Origin: Flammeovirgaceae bacterium
Lineage (GTDB): Bacteria; Bacteroidota; Bacteroidia; Cytophagales; Cyclobacteriaceae
Length of the DNA stretch: 56,567 nucleotides
Direction of reading: 5' to 3'
NCBI GenBank assembly: GCA_023251155.1
Contig: JAHEZH010000014.1
Coordinates: forward strand, 1-56,567
Made by a program: the position numbers and the translations under genes. The notes under the pieces were generated by a model. It did no database searches and was not told the origin of the DNA. It saw only the letters and a list, made by a program, of their open reading frames with translations. Below are positions 35,210 to 43,628 of the stretch, piece by piece. Position 1 is the stretch's first letter. Each line of letters starts with the position of its first letter.

Positions 35210-36286
35210 ATGATGACCTTGATAATCGGTTTAGGAGTAGTACTGGTGTTAGCCATTCTCTACCTGATTTTCCGTATCGGAAATCTGGTGGGATTGGTAA
35301 AGGCCAAAACACAGGAAGAAGAAGATGCCAGCAATGGCCTGCACGGCTATTTCTTTATGTTTTTTACAGCGGGAGGATTGTTGTTGTTTTTCTGGTACTC
35401 GATTAAATACTGGGACAGCTACGTAAAGCCGGTTGCTTCAAAGCATGGGGCCATTACGGATCATCTATTCTGGATAACCATGGCGATCGTGGTGATCTCA
35501 TTTGTGATCATTTCGATTGTGATGTTCTGGTTTACGTTCAAGTACCGCTACGATAAGAACCGTAAAGCCGAATTCTTTCCTGACAACCACTACCTGGAGT
35601 TAACCTGGACGATTGTTCCTGCTATTGTATTGACCCTTTTGATTTTTAAAGGTTTAAGCTCCTGGAATGACATTACCAGCCCTGCGAAGCCCGATGCAGA
35701 AGTGATCGAAGTAATCGGACAGCAGTTTGCATGGACTGCGCGCTACCCAGGTGTAAAGGACAACGAGTTGGGTGTTTTCAACTTCAAGTTGATTGATGCC
35801 ACCAACGAATTTGGATTGGATCTTACCGATAAGAACGCCTACGATGATTTTAAATCATTAGAGCTTCACCTTCCTCCACATAAGGAGATCTTATTGAAGA
35901 TTCGTGCCAAGGATGTATTACATAGTGTATTCTTGCCTCACTTCCGTGTGAAGATGGATGCGGTACCAGGTATGCAGACGCACTTTAAATTTGAGGTGAC
36001 TAAGTCCACTTCAGAGATGAGAGCAGAGACAGGCAACCCTAATTTCAATTATGAAATGGCGTGTACTGAAATCTGCGGTAAAGGCCACTTCTCGATGAAG
36101 TTCCCTGTGTTTGTACATGATACGGAAGAAGATTACGAAAAATGGAAAGCTTCTCAGGAATCGTGGTTGAAACAAAATCCGGATTACCTGAAGTTTGTAC
36201 CTGCTAATTTGCGCGAGGCAGCTTTGATTAAGTCCGGACTTCCGATGGACCAGGCAGTAACCACTACATCGGTATCATTAAACTAA
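35210..36286 (+). CDS. coxB: Cytochrome c oxidase subunit II
   Basis: Carries the binuclear CuA centre that accepts electrons for subunit I. The 358-residue protein has additional hydrophobic helices at the N-terminus (MMTLIIGLGVVLVLAILYLIF and YFFMFFTAGGLLLFFWY) before the standard hairpin, as is usual in Bacteroidota. The periplasmic cupredoxin domain has VIGQQFAWTARYPG, VLHSVFLPHFRVKMDAVPGM with the first CuA His, and CTEICGKGHFSM with two Cys, Glu, His and Met ligands. No heme c is attached, so this is an aa3-type subunit, not a caa3 subunit. It follows actF directly, which fits an ACIII-oxidase supercomplex. Confidence 0.95.
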   Translation: MMTLIIGLGVVLVLAILYLIFRIGNLVGLVKAKTQEEEDASNGLHGYFFMFFTAGGLLLFFWYSIKYWDSYVKPVASKHGAITDHLFWITMAIVVISFVIISIVMFWFTFKYRYDKNRKAEFFPDNHYLELTWTIVPAIVLTLLIFKGLSSWNDITSPAKPDAEVIEVIGQQFAWTARYPGVKDNELGVFNFKLIDATNEFGLDLTDKNAYDDFKSLELHLPPHKEILLKIRAKDVLHSVFLPHFRVKMDAVPGMQTHFKFEVTKSTSEMRAETGNPNFNYEMACTEICGKGHFSMKFPVFVHDTEEDYEKWKASQESWLKQNPDYLKFVPANLREAALIKSGLPMDQAVTTTSVSLN

Positions 36287-36299
36287 GATATTTTTAACA

Positions 36300-38213
36300 A
36301 TGGCAACAGTAGATATACACGCTCACCCTCCGGTTCCCCATCACGATGATCATGAACACGAACATGAGCATCACCACGGAAATTTCTGGACGAACTATAT
36401 ATTCAGCCAGGATCACAAAGTCATTGCGAAACAATACCTGATCACCGGTATTATCTGGGCATTGATTGGGGGAACACTTTCTGTTCTCTTCCGTCTTCAG
36501 CTTGGTTTCCCGGATGCAGATTTGTCATGGTTAAGACCTCTGTTGGGCGGATGGATCGTGATTGACCCGGCCACCCAGGTTGGTAAACTGGATACGGAAT
36601 TTTACCTGGCATTGGTAACGATGCATGGTACGATCATGGTGTTCTTTGTATTGACAGCGGGCTTGAGCGGTACATTCAGTAACTTCCTTATTCCATTGCA
36701 GATCGGAGCACGTGATATGGCCTCCGGCTTCATGAATATGTTGTCCTACTGGTTCTTCTTCCTCTCCAGTGCCATCATGTTTACGTCATTGTTCATATCG
36801 ACCGGTCCTGCGGGTGGTGGTTGGACCATTTACCCTCCGTTGAGTGCTTTACCACAAGCGATATCCGGTTCCGGATTGGGTATGACGCTGTGGTTAGTGG
36901 CCATGGTATTCTTCATCGTTAGTACGCTGCTGGGTGGTGTGAACTACATTACTACTGTCATTAACCTGCGTACCCAGGGAATGTCTTTCTCCCGTTTACC
37001 ATTAACGATCTGGGCATTCTTCTTCACGGCTATTATTGGACTACTTTCGTTCCCGGTATTATTCGGAGCAGCGCTCATGCTTGTATTCGACCGTAGCTTC
37101 GGAACCAGCTTCTACCTGTCTGATATTTATATCGCCGGAGAAGCGTTGGCGCATGAAGGCGGTAGCCCCATATTGTTCCAGCATTTGTTCTGGTTCCTGG
37201 GGCACCCTGAAGTATATATCGTATTGTTGCCTGCGCTGGGTATCAGTTCTGAAATCATAGCTACTAATTCACGTAAACCTATCTTTGGTTACAAGGCCAT
37301 GATTGGTTCTATGTTGTTCATCGCGATCCTTTCTTTCGTGGTATGGGCTCACCACATGTTCGTAACCGGTATGAACCCATTCTTAGGTTCGATCTTTACG
37401 TTACTTACATTGATCATTGCGGTACCCTCTGCAGTGAAAATATTTAACTATGTGACCACACTCTGGAAAGGAAACATCGTATTCACACCGGCCATGTTAT
37501 TCTCTATCGGTTTGGTATCGTTTTTCCTTACGGGAGGTATCACGGGTATATTCCTGGGTAACTCCGCCGTAGATATTCAATTGCATGATACGTACTTCGT
37601 AGTGGCTCACTTCCACCTGGTAATGGGTAGTGCCTCTTTCTTTGGTATGCTTGCCGGTGTGTATCACTGGTTCCCTAAAATGTTCGGCCGTATGATGGAT
37701 GACCGCTTAGGCAAGATTCACTTCTGGCTGACGTTCATTGGAGTGTACCTGGTGTTCTTCCCGATGCATTACATTGGTATTGCCGGTTTCCCAAGAAGAT
37801 ATTACTCATGGACCAACTTCGAAACATTCGGAGGTTTTACCGACCTGAATATGTTAGTGAGTGTCGCAGCTATCGCTACACTTTCAGCACAGTTCATCTT
37901 CTTGTTTAACTTCTTCTACAGCATCTTCAGAGGCCGTTTGGCTCCGGCCAACCCTTGGAACTCGACTACGCTGGAGTGGACTACACCACGTTTCCCTGGT
38001 CACGGTAACTGGATTGGAGAGATACCTTCTGTTTATCGCTGGCCGTATGATTACAGCAAGCCGGGAGCGAAAGAAGATTTTATCCCTCAGACTATACCGT
38101 ATTCAGAAACGCCAGAATCTAATTTTCCTCATGAAAATGAGTTGATCAAATTAGAGATGAGTAATGGTTCAACCATCGTTGTTGAAGAAAGAAAAGATCA
38201 CGGGCATCATTAA
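36300..38213 (+). CDS. coxA: Cytochrome c oxidase subunit I
   Basis: Catalytic heme a/a3-CuB subunit that reduces oxygen and pumps protons. The 637-residue protein contains GHPEVYIVLLPALG (CuB His, cross-linked Tyr and the Glu of the D-channel, so an A1-type oxidase), WAHHMFVTGM with the other CuB ligands, and DTYFVVAHFHLVMG with the heme a3 and heme a ligands. The N-terminus has a His-rich stretch (HPPVPHHDDHEHEHEHHHG) before the first helix. It lies 13 bp after coxB. Heme A for it would be made by the two genes that follow. Confidence 0.97.
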   Translation: MATVDIHAHPPVPHHDDHEHEHEHHHGNFWTNYIFSQDHKVIAKQYLITGIIWALIGGTLSVLFRLQLGFPDADLSWLRPLLGGWIVIDPATQVGKLDTEFYLALVTMHGTIMVFFVLTAGLSGTFSNFLIPLQIGARDMASGFMNMLSYWFFFLSSAIMFTSLFISTGPAGGGWTIYPPLSALPQAISGSGLGMTLWLVAMVFFIVSTLLGGVNYITTVINLRTQGMSFSRLPLTIWAFFFTAIIGLLSFPVLFGAALMLVFDRSFGTSFYLSDIYIAGEALAHEGGSPILFQHLFWFLGHPEVYIVLLPALGISSEIIATNSRKPIFGYKAMIGSMLFIAILSFVVWAHHMFVTGMNPFLGSIFTLLTLIIAVPSAVKIFNYVTTLWKGNIVFTPAMLFSIGLVSFFLTGGITGIFLGNSAVDIQLHDTYFVVAHFHLVMGSASFFGMLAGVYHWFPKMFGRMMDDRLGKIHFWLTFIGVYLVFFPMHYIGIAGFPRRYYSWTNFETFGGFTDLNMLVSVAAIATLSAQFIFLFNFFYSIFRGRLAPANPWNSTTLEWTTPRFPGHGNWIGEIPSVYRWPYDYSKPGAKEDFIPQTIPYSETPESNFPHENELIKLEMSNGSTIVVEERKDHGHH

Positions 38214-38242
38214 TCCGTGCCACATACTATACTGATACTACT

Positions 38243-39274
38243 TTGAGTACTACAGCGATCAGGACGTTTCGCAAACTTTGTTTGTCTACCCTGATCGCTG
38301 TTTATTTTTTAATACTCCTGGGAGGTATAGTGAGAACCACCGGATCAGGAATGGGGTGCCCTGACTGGCCCAGGTGTTTTGGGAGCTGGGTTCCACCAAC
38401 TTCAGCCGAACAATTACCCTCCGACTACAAAGAAGTGTACTCGGCCAAGCGCGATCAAAAGAATCAGAAATTTATCAAGTACCTGCGCCTGGCAGGCATG
38501 AATTCCACAGCCAATCAGCTGACGGAAGACAAATCGATTCTGGTAGAATCTAATTTCAACGCGGTGAAGACCTGGATCGAATATGTCAATCGGTTAACGG
38601 GCGTTGTCATTGGGTTATTCATCCTTGTACTTTTCTGGCAATCATGGAAGTTGCGGAAAATCAGCTTGCGTTATTTTGTTGTTGCGGGATTGACATTGCT
38701 GGGAGTGATTTTTCAGGGGTGGTTTGGATCGATAGTCGTATCGACTAACCTTACCACCTGGACCATTACCATACACATGCTGCTGGCATTACTCATTGTT
38801 GCGTTGGTTGTTTATCTCTATACATTAACAGATACGGACGCAGTGAAAATAACGCTTCGTCCGGTAGTAAAATGGACACTGGCCGGCTGTATGGTGTTGT
38901 TACTCACACAAGTAATACTCGGCACGGAAGTACGTAGTGCCATTGACCGCATTGCCATGTCTGGTCTGGTTCGGAATAGCTGGATTGGATCACTGGGAAG
39001 TGAATTCATTCTGCACCGCACGTTCTCATGGGCAGTGTTGATCATGCATGTGATTTTAGTAGTACAAATACAGAAAACTAACGTGGACAAAGCTTTATCC
39101 CGTGGCCTGATTGTCTTAATTTTGGGCACATTAGTGACAGGAATCGGAATGGCCTATTTTTCAATTCCGGCGTTTTTGCAACCTGTTCATTTATTGATGG
39201 CAACAGTAACATTGGGAACTCAGCTGCTACTGTTTTTTAGAATGAATTCGAATAATCAAGTAGTGACAGCGTAA
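38243..39274 (+). CDS. ctaA: Heme A synthase (COX15/CtaA)
   Basis: Membrane monooxygenase that converts heme O to heme A. The 343-residue protein has about eight helices and the family hallmarks LGGIVRTTGSGMGCPDWPRCFG near the N-terminus, EYVNRLTGVVIGLF (heme-ligand His replaced by Asn in EYVNR, as in part of the family), TIHMLLALLIVALV and LHRTFSWAVLIMH. The start is TTG at 38243; no ATG or GTG is available in frame upstream of the conserved region. The last base overlaps the next gene (TAATG). Confidence 0.92.
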   Translation: MSTTAIRTFRKLCLSTLIAVYFLILLGGIVRTTGSGMGCPDWPRCFGSWVPPTSAEQLPSDYKEVYSAKRDQKNQKFIKYLRLAGMNSTANQLTEDKSILVESNFNAVKTWIEYVNRLTGVVIGLFILVLFWQSWKLRKISLRYFVVAGLTLLGVIFQGWFGSIVVSTNLTTWTITIHMLLALLIVALVVYLYTLTDTDAVKITLRPVVKWTLAGCMVLLLTQVILGTEVRSAIDRIAMSGLVRNSWIGSLGSEFILHRTFSWAVLIMHVILVVQIQKTNVDKALSRGLIVLILGTLVTGIGMAYFSIPAFLQPVHLLMATVTLGTQLLLFFRMNSNNQVVTA

Positions 39275-40170
39275 TGACCAGTCAAATCGATACATTAACA
39301 GGTTTTACTTTTGCTGCTGCGAAATTCAAGGCGTATGTGGAGCTGTTGAAGGTACGCCTGTCTTTGCTGATTGCTTTTTCCTGCGCTTTCGGGTATGCAT
39401 TGGCTACCCATGGCAGTGTACAATGGGATGTGATGCTCATGCTTACTTTAGGTGGTTTTCTGATGTCTGGAGCCTCCAGCGCAATCAATCAGATCATTGA
39501 AAGGGATTTTGACAAGGTGATGACCCGCACCATGACTCGCCCGCTCCCTTCCGGCCGTGCCACCGTAAATGAAGCCACCATCGTTACACTGGTGTGTATG
39601 GCGTTGAGCTTAATTATACTTTGGATCTATGCGAATCCACTCACCGTGGTCTTATCGATTGTCAGCATGATCCTGTACAGTTTCATCTATACTCCGTTGA
39701 AGAGAGTAGGACCAATTGCTGTATTTGTTGGTGCATTTCCAGGCGCATTTCCTCCATTATTGGGATGGGTGGCAGCTACCGGAACAATAAGTCATGAAGC
39801 GTTGATTATTTATGGTATTCAGTTCATCTGGCAGTTTCCGCATTTCTGGGCCATTGCCTGGGTAGCCGATGAGGATTATAAAAAAGCAGGATTCAAATTG
39901 CTGCCTTCCGGTGGAGGTAAGGACATGAATACGGCAATTCAGATCATGATTTATACAATCTGTTTAATCCCTCTCGGATTGTTACCGACTCAATTTGGAA
40001 TTACCGGAATTACTTCTGCTATGGTGGCTACCATTTGCGGAGTAGCATTTACGGCACAAACTTTTTCATTGATGAAGACAGGAAGCCGCCAATCTGCTTT
40101 ACGCATTATGTTTGGCTCGTTTCTGTATTTACCGATTGTTCAGATAGCGTATTTGTTGGATAAAGTGTGA
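39274..40170 (+). CDS. ctaB: Protoheme IX farnesyltransferase (heme O synthase)
   Basis: UbiA-family prenyltransferase that adds a farnesyl group to heme B, giving heme O for CtaA. The 298-residue membrane protein shows the first Asp-rich motif in NQIIERDFDKVMTRTMTRPLPSGR, the family motif YTPLKRVGPIAVFVGAFPGAFPPLLGW, and WQFPHFWAIAWVADEDYKKAGFKLLP. It overlaps ctaA by one base, so translation is likely coupled, and it precedes the first subunit III gene by 4 bp. Confidence 0.95.
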   Translation: MTSQIDTLTGFTFAAAKFKAYVELLKVRLSLLIAFSCAFGYALATHGSVQWDVMLMLTLGGFLMSGASSAINQIIERDFDKVMTRTMTRPLPSGRATVNEATIVTLVCMALSLIILWIYANPLTVVLSIVSMILYSFIYTPLKRVGPIAVFVGAFPGAFPPLLGWVAATGTISHEALIIYGIQFIWQFPHFWAIAWVADEDYKKAGFKLLPSGGGKDMNTAIQIMIYTICLIPLGLLPTQFGITGITSAMVATICGVAFTAQTFSLMKTGSRQSALRIMFGSFLYLPIVQIAYLLDKV

Positions 40171-40174
40171 TGAT

Positions 40175-40768
40175 ATGGAAAATATAACAACCTCTGAATT
40201 TAAGATCATCGAAGAGCCTAAAAAACAGCTTTCGATGAACCCGAAGAAATTTGCCATGTGGCTTTTCATAGCCAGTGTGCTCATGCTCTTCGCTGCGTTT
40301 ACGTCTGCCTACATCGTGCGCAGAGCGGAAGGCAACTGGTTGTATTTTGAGTTGCCGGATTTGTTCTACTATTCAACGGTAATTATTTTACTCAGCAGTG
40401 TGACCATGCAATGGGCTTTCTTCGCTGCCAGAAAAGACAACCTTGAAATGGTAAAAGTAGGAGTGGGGGTTACCGCACTGCTCGGTGTTGCTTTTGTGAT
40501 CGTACAGTTTTTGGGCTGGGGCCAGATGGCCGATCAGGGAGTTTATCTGGTGGGTAATCCTTCCGGTTCGTTTGTCATTCTGTTAACGTTGGTACATGGT
40601 GTTCACTTACTTAGCGCAATTATATTTGTGCTGATCGTTTTGAACGCTTCGTTCAAGCTAAAAATCCATTCCAAAAGCATGTCGCAGATTGAAATGTGTA
40701 CTACTTATTGGCATTTTTTGGGAGGACTTTGGCTATATTTGTTCGTCTTTTTATTATTGAACCGATAA
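40175..40768 (+). CDS. Cytochrome c oxidase subunit III family protein (first of two)
   Basis: A 197-residue protein with five transmembrane helices, shorter than a full subunit III. Typical pieces are KKFAMWLFIASVLMLFAAFTSAYIV, VTMQWAFFAA, and the C-terminal LVHGVHLLSAIIFV plus TTYWHFLGGLWLYLFVFLLL, the HxxHxxGGxxxL region of heme-copper oxidase subunit III. Two tandem subunit III genes are common in Bacteroidota; the pair may form one complex or serve alternative roles. Confidence 0.9.
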   Translation: MENITTSEFKIIEEPKKQLSMNPKKFAMWLFIASVLMLFAAFTSAYIVRRAEGNWLYFELPDLFYYSTVIILLSSVTMQWAFFAARKDNLEMVKVGVGVTALLGVAFVIVQFLGWGQMADQGVYLVGNPSGSFVILLTLVHGVHLLSAIIFVLIVLNASFKLKIHSKSMSQIEMCTTYWHFLGGLWLYLFVFLLLNR

Positions 40769-40782
40769 TCATTTTCTAAACT

Positions 40783-41556
40783 ATGGCACACTCAACAGCC
40801 GCATCAGCAACTGCACCAGGAAGAAGTGTTTGGGATGGTGGAACATCGCCCATGGGCGCCAGCTACGGCAAGCTCATGATGTGGTTTTTCCTTCTGTCCG
40901 ATGCATTTACATTCTCCGGATTATTAATTACTTATGGTTTGGTGCGTTCAGCACATCCTGGCTACGCTGGAAAAATTGCTGACTTCCATTTCTCTACGGC
41001 TCACTGGCCAGTGCCTGAAAAAGTGTTTGATTCTATTCCTTTCTATCATGGCATTCCACTTCCATTGGTGTTCGTGGGGTTCATGACCTTCGTTTTGATT
41101 TTGAGTAGTGTTACCATGGTATTGGCTGTTGAAGCTGGTCACCGTATGGACCGCAAAGCAGTTGAAAAATGGATGCTTTGGACATTGGTAGGTGGTATCG
41201 CTTTCCTTAGCTGCCAGGCTTGGGAATGGTCTCACTTTATTCATGGTACGGATACACCCACTATTGTGAAGTACTTTGTAAACGGACAATGGATCAGTAA
41301 GGAAATATTTGGTGCCAACCTGCATGTCAATCAATATGGTCCACAGGACTTCGCCGACTTCTTCTTCTTTATCACCGGCTTCCATGGCTTTCACGTATTC
41401 AGTGGAGTGTTGTTGAACTTCCTGATCTATTATAACACTGTTACTGGTGTTTACAACCGCAGAGGCAGCTATGAAATGGTAGAGAAGGTAGGTTTGTACT
41501 GGCACTTTGTGGATCTGGTTTGGGTATTTGTATTCACCTTCTTCTATCTGGTTTAA
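40783..41556 (+). CDS. coxC: Cytochrome c oxidase subunit III (second copy)
   Basis: A 257-residue subunit III. It shows GKLMMWFFLLSDAFTFSGLLITYGLV in the first helix, VLILSSVTMVLAVEAGHRMD, SCQAWEWSHFI, DFFFFITGFHGFHVFSGVLLN and the C-terminal VGLYWHFVDLVWVFVFTFFYLV. The WHFVDxxW motif is the best mark of the family. A loop of about 60 residues between helices 4 and 5 (ending IFGANLHVNQYGPQDFA) is longer than in the classical mitochondrial protein. It sits 14 bp after the first copy. Confidence 0.95.
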   Translation: MAHSTAASATAPGRSVWDGGTSPMGASYGKLMMWFFLLSDAFTFSGLLITYGLVRSAHPGYAGKIADFHFSTAHWPVPEKVFDSIPFYHGIPLPLVFVGFMTFVLILSSVTMVLAVEAGHRMDRKAVEKWMLWTLVGGIAFLSCQAWEWSHFIHGTDTPTIVKYFVNGQWISKEIFGANLHVNQYGPQDFADFFFFITGFHGFHVFSGVLLNFLIYYNTVTGVYNRRGSYEMVEKVGLYWHFVDLVWVFVFTFFYLV

Positions 41557-41576
41557 AAAATTAAAAATATAAGACG

Positions 41577-41918
41577 ATGGCACATCACTCACATGAACCT
41601 GAAGTAACTGTAATTCCTCCCGATAAAGCGAAGATCAAGCTTCTGTGGAAGACAGCATTGATTCTTTTCATCATCACGATGGTGGAATTCCTTATCGCAT
41701 TTACTATTCCGCACGAATACCATAATGCCCGTGTATTTATTTTCGTAGCGATGACAATTGTAAAGGCAGGATACATTGTACTGGAATTTATGCACTTGAA
41801 ATACGAGGTGAAAGTATTGTTCTGGTCTGTACTTATCCCAATGATATTTGTGATCTGGATGCTGGTAGCCTTTGTGTACGAAGGCATGAAGATCTCGGAA
41901 ATCAATTTTCTGAAGTAG
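41577..41918 (+). CDS. Cytochrome c oxidase subunit IV-like (CtaF/prokaryotic COX4 family)
   Basis: A small 113-residue protein with three transmembrane helices (LLWKTALILFIITMVEFLIAFTI, FIFVAMTIVKAGYIVLEFMHL and LFWSVLIPMIFVIWMLVAFVY). The IVKAGYIVLEFMHLKYE segment is the signature of bacterial oxidase subunit IV (COX4_pro type). It is the last structural oxidase gene and is followed by a terminator-like palindrome. Confidence 0.9.
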   Translation: MAHHSHEPEVTVIPPDKAKIKLLWKTALILFIITMVEFLIAFTIPHEYHNARVFIFVAMTIVKAGYIVLEFMHLKYEVKVLFWSVLIPMIFVIWMLVAFVYEGMKISEINFLK

Positions 41919-41943
41919 CTTATTTCTATCATTAAATGAAGAG

Positions 41944-41976
41944 AGGCTAAAGTGTACACTTTAGCCTTTTCTTTTC
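41944..41976 (+). terminator. Terminator-like palindrome inside the oxidase cluster
   Basis: A perfect 24-bp palindrome AGGCTAAAGTGT/ACACTTTAGCCT (41944-41967) is followed by TTTTCTTTTC. The next gene starts at 41983, so it would separate structural oxidase genes from accessory genes, with read-through setting the level of the latter. Confidence 0.8.
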
Positions 41977-41982
41977 AAGAAC

Positions 41983-42471
41983 ATGAAATTCAAGTGGGTT
42001 TATCTTTTCCTGGCGTTCTTTCTCCCGATAGGGTTAACTTTCTTCCTGCAGTTTTTTGGAAAAAGTGAATTTAATATTCCGGTGTATTATGAAAAGGGTA
42101 TAGGTGCCGATACGCTGGCATCCGAATGTCACTACCAGTACAGGGCACCTTACGTTATTCCCGATTCGGTAGCCAATAAGTTGGCGAAAGGAGTAACCAC
42201 AGCAATGCTGATTACAATCGATTCAGGCAGTTTAGCGAAGAAAAATTTTGATCGTGTAAAAGAAGAATTGACAGCAGGTGAGTTTACCTTTGTGCTTGTA
42301 AATCAGGCGAACAGTAATTCACTTCTCTCCTGTGTTCTGTTTTTAAAGGGTGATTGGACTACGGTGTTGGTGGATGATCACATGCGAATACGGGGGTATT
42401 ACAACCCGGCTAAAAGAGAGGATGCGGACCGGCTGATCGCTGAAATGAAAATACTATTAAAGGATTATTAA
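41983..42471 (+). CDS. SCO1/SenC-like protein lacking the CxxxC copper site
   Basis: A 162-residue protein with an N-terminal membrane anchor (WVYLFLAFFLPIGLTFFLQFF). The mature part keeps the outline of SCO thioredoxin-fold copper chaperones: YEKGIGADTLASECHYQYRAPYVIPD near the start, and the end LVDDHMRIRGYYNPAKREDADRLIAEMKILL, which closely follows SCO C-termini. The CxxxC copper-binding motif is missing; only two scattered Cys occur (SEC and LLSC). It may be a divergent oxidase-assembly factor or a non-copper-binding relative. Position among oxidase accessory genes supports an assembly role. Confidence 0.7.
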   Translation: MKFKWVYLFLAFFLPIGLTFFLQFFGKSEFNIPVYYEKGIGADTLASECHYQYRAPYVIPDSVANKLAKGVTTAMLITIDSGSLAKKNFDRVKEELTAGEFTFVLVNQANSNSLLSCVLFLKGDWTTVLVDDHMRIRGYYNPAKREDADRLIAEMKILLKDY

Positions 42472-42472
42472 A

Positions 42473-42997
42473 ATGGTTATTGCTGAACAACAGTCTCCTT
42501 ATCGTAAACTCATCATTGCCTTATCGATTATCATTCCGGTAGCAGTGGCGGTTCTTTTTCGTGTAAAGATTGAAGGCTTCGATTTCTCTTTTCTACCACC
42601 CATCTACGCCACCATCAATGGCATCACGGCCGTTGTTTTGATTGTTGCTGTGTGGGCGATTAAGAACAAGAAACAATCGCTGCATGAGCTGCTGATGAAG
42701 GTCTGTATTGGGTTATCGGCTTCTTTCCTGGTGATGTATATCCTGTACCACATGACCAGCTCACCTACTCCTTATGGCGGAGAAGGAGTGATCAAGTACG
42801 TGTATTATTTCATCCTCATTACGCACATTGTTCTTTCCGTATTCATCACTCCACTGGTGCTGTTTACCTTCTCACGGGCACTGGCAGGTACTTTTGCGAA
42901 ACATCGTCAGCTGGCGAAGATTACTTTTCCTATCTGGCTTTATATTGCCATCACAGGGGTAATCGTTTATTTAATGATCAGTCCGTACTATAACTAA
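42473..42997 (+). CDS. DUF420 family membrane protein, oxidase-associated
   Basis: A 174-residue protein with about five transmembrane helices, matching the DUF420 family (related to B. subtilis CtaM/YozB), whose members are linked to maturation of heme-copper oxidases. Clear segments are FLPPIYATINGITAVVLIVAVWAIK, HELLMKVCIGLSASFLVMYILYHMTSS and YFILITHIVLSVFITPLVLFTFSRAL. The His in YILYHMT and THIVLS could be metal or heme ligands. It begins 1 bp after the SCO-like gene. Confidence 0.88.
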   Translation: MVIAEQQSPYRKLIIALSIIIPVAVAVLFRVKIEGFDFSFLPPIYATINGITAVVLIVAVWAIKNKKQSLHELLMKVCIGLSASFLVMYILYHMTSSPTPYGGEGVIKYVYYFILITHIVLSVFITPLVLFTFSRALAGTFAKHRQLAKITFPIWLYIAITGVIVYLMISPYYN

Positions 42998-43004
42998 AAG
43001 AGAT

Positions 43005-43262
43005 ATGAAACGTGTCACCATTTTGTTTCTACTCCTTCTGGCTGCAAGTGCTCAATCATTCGCGCAATGCGCGATGTGCAGAGCTACGTTGGAAAATAAT
43101 CTGAGCAACGGTAATCCGGGAATTGCACTGGGTATCAACTTCGGAATACTTTATCTTCTATTTGCGCCTTATTTTGCGATAGCGGTGATCGCTTTTTTCT
43201 GGTATCGAACAAGTAAAAATAATGCCCTCAGGAACTCGATCAAGCGCCATTTTGCAGGGTAA
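43005..43262 (+). CDS. Small CxxC membrane protein, oxidase-cluster associated
   Basis: An 85-residue protein with a signal peptide (LLLLAASAQSFAQ), a CAMC motif immediately after cleavage, a short loop, and one transmembrane helix (FGILYLLFAPYFAIAVIAFFWY). Small proteins of this plan are common beside oxidase genes in Bacteroidota, but no function is established; the CxxC could serve in thiol or metal handling during CuA assembly. It overlaps the DUF983 gene by 41 bp. Confidence 0.75.
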   Translation: MKRVTILFLLLLAASAQSFAQCAMCRATLENNLSNGNPGIALGINFGILYLLFAPYFAIAVIAFFWYRTSKNNALRNSIKRHFAG

Positions 43263-43599
43263 ATGTCCACACTGCAGACAAGGTGAAATTTTTAAATACA
43301 GCGTGTGGAGTTTTCGGTTTGCCGAAATGAATCCCTCGTGCACGCACTGCGGAATAAGCTTTACGCCCGAGCCTGGATTTTATATCGGGGCCATGTACAT
43401 CAGTTATGCATTCAATATCGTTCTTTTGATTGCGTTTGGGGTAGGTCTCTATACGTTCACCACAGCTCCGGACTGGGTGTATGTCACATCGATTATTACA
43501 GCTTCATTTGTCTTCATTCCTTTTTCATTCCGCTACTCCCGCATCCTTTTTCTTCATGCTTTTGGTGGAATAGAATACGATCCTAAAAGCTCGTCCTGA
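43222..43599 (+). CDS. DUF983 family protein
   Basis: A 125-residue protein. Two zinc-ribbon-like CxxC pairs (KCPHCRQGEIFKYS and SCTHCGISFTPEPGF) precede two transmembrane helices (YISYAFNIVLLIAFGVGLYTF and YVTSIITASFVFIPFSFRY). The sequence EPGFYIGAMYISYA is the DUF983 hallmark. The family is found beside cytochrome oxidase genes in several phyla, but its role is unknown. The ATG at 43222 lies well inside the preceding gene; a later start would lose the first Cys pair. Confidence 0.88.
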   Translation: MPSGTRSSAILQGKCPHCRQGEIFKYSVWSFRFAEMNPSCTHCGISFTPEPGFYIGAMYISYAFNIVLLIAFGVGLYTFTTAPDWVYVTSIITASFVFIPFSFRYSRILFLHAFGGIEYDPKSSS

Positions 43600-43628
43600 T
43601 TTCTTATCTTTAAAGAAACCGTTTACGA

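Noticed and set aside
40948-41592. 214-codon minus-strand frame across the second subunit III gene
   Set aside because: It is fully antisense to a convincing oxidase subunit; no motif and no promoter were seen.
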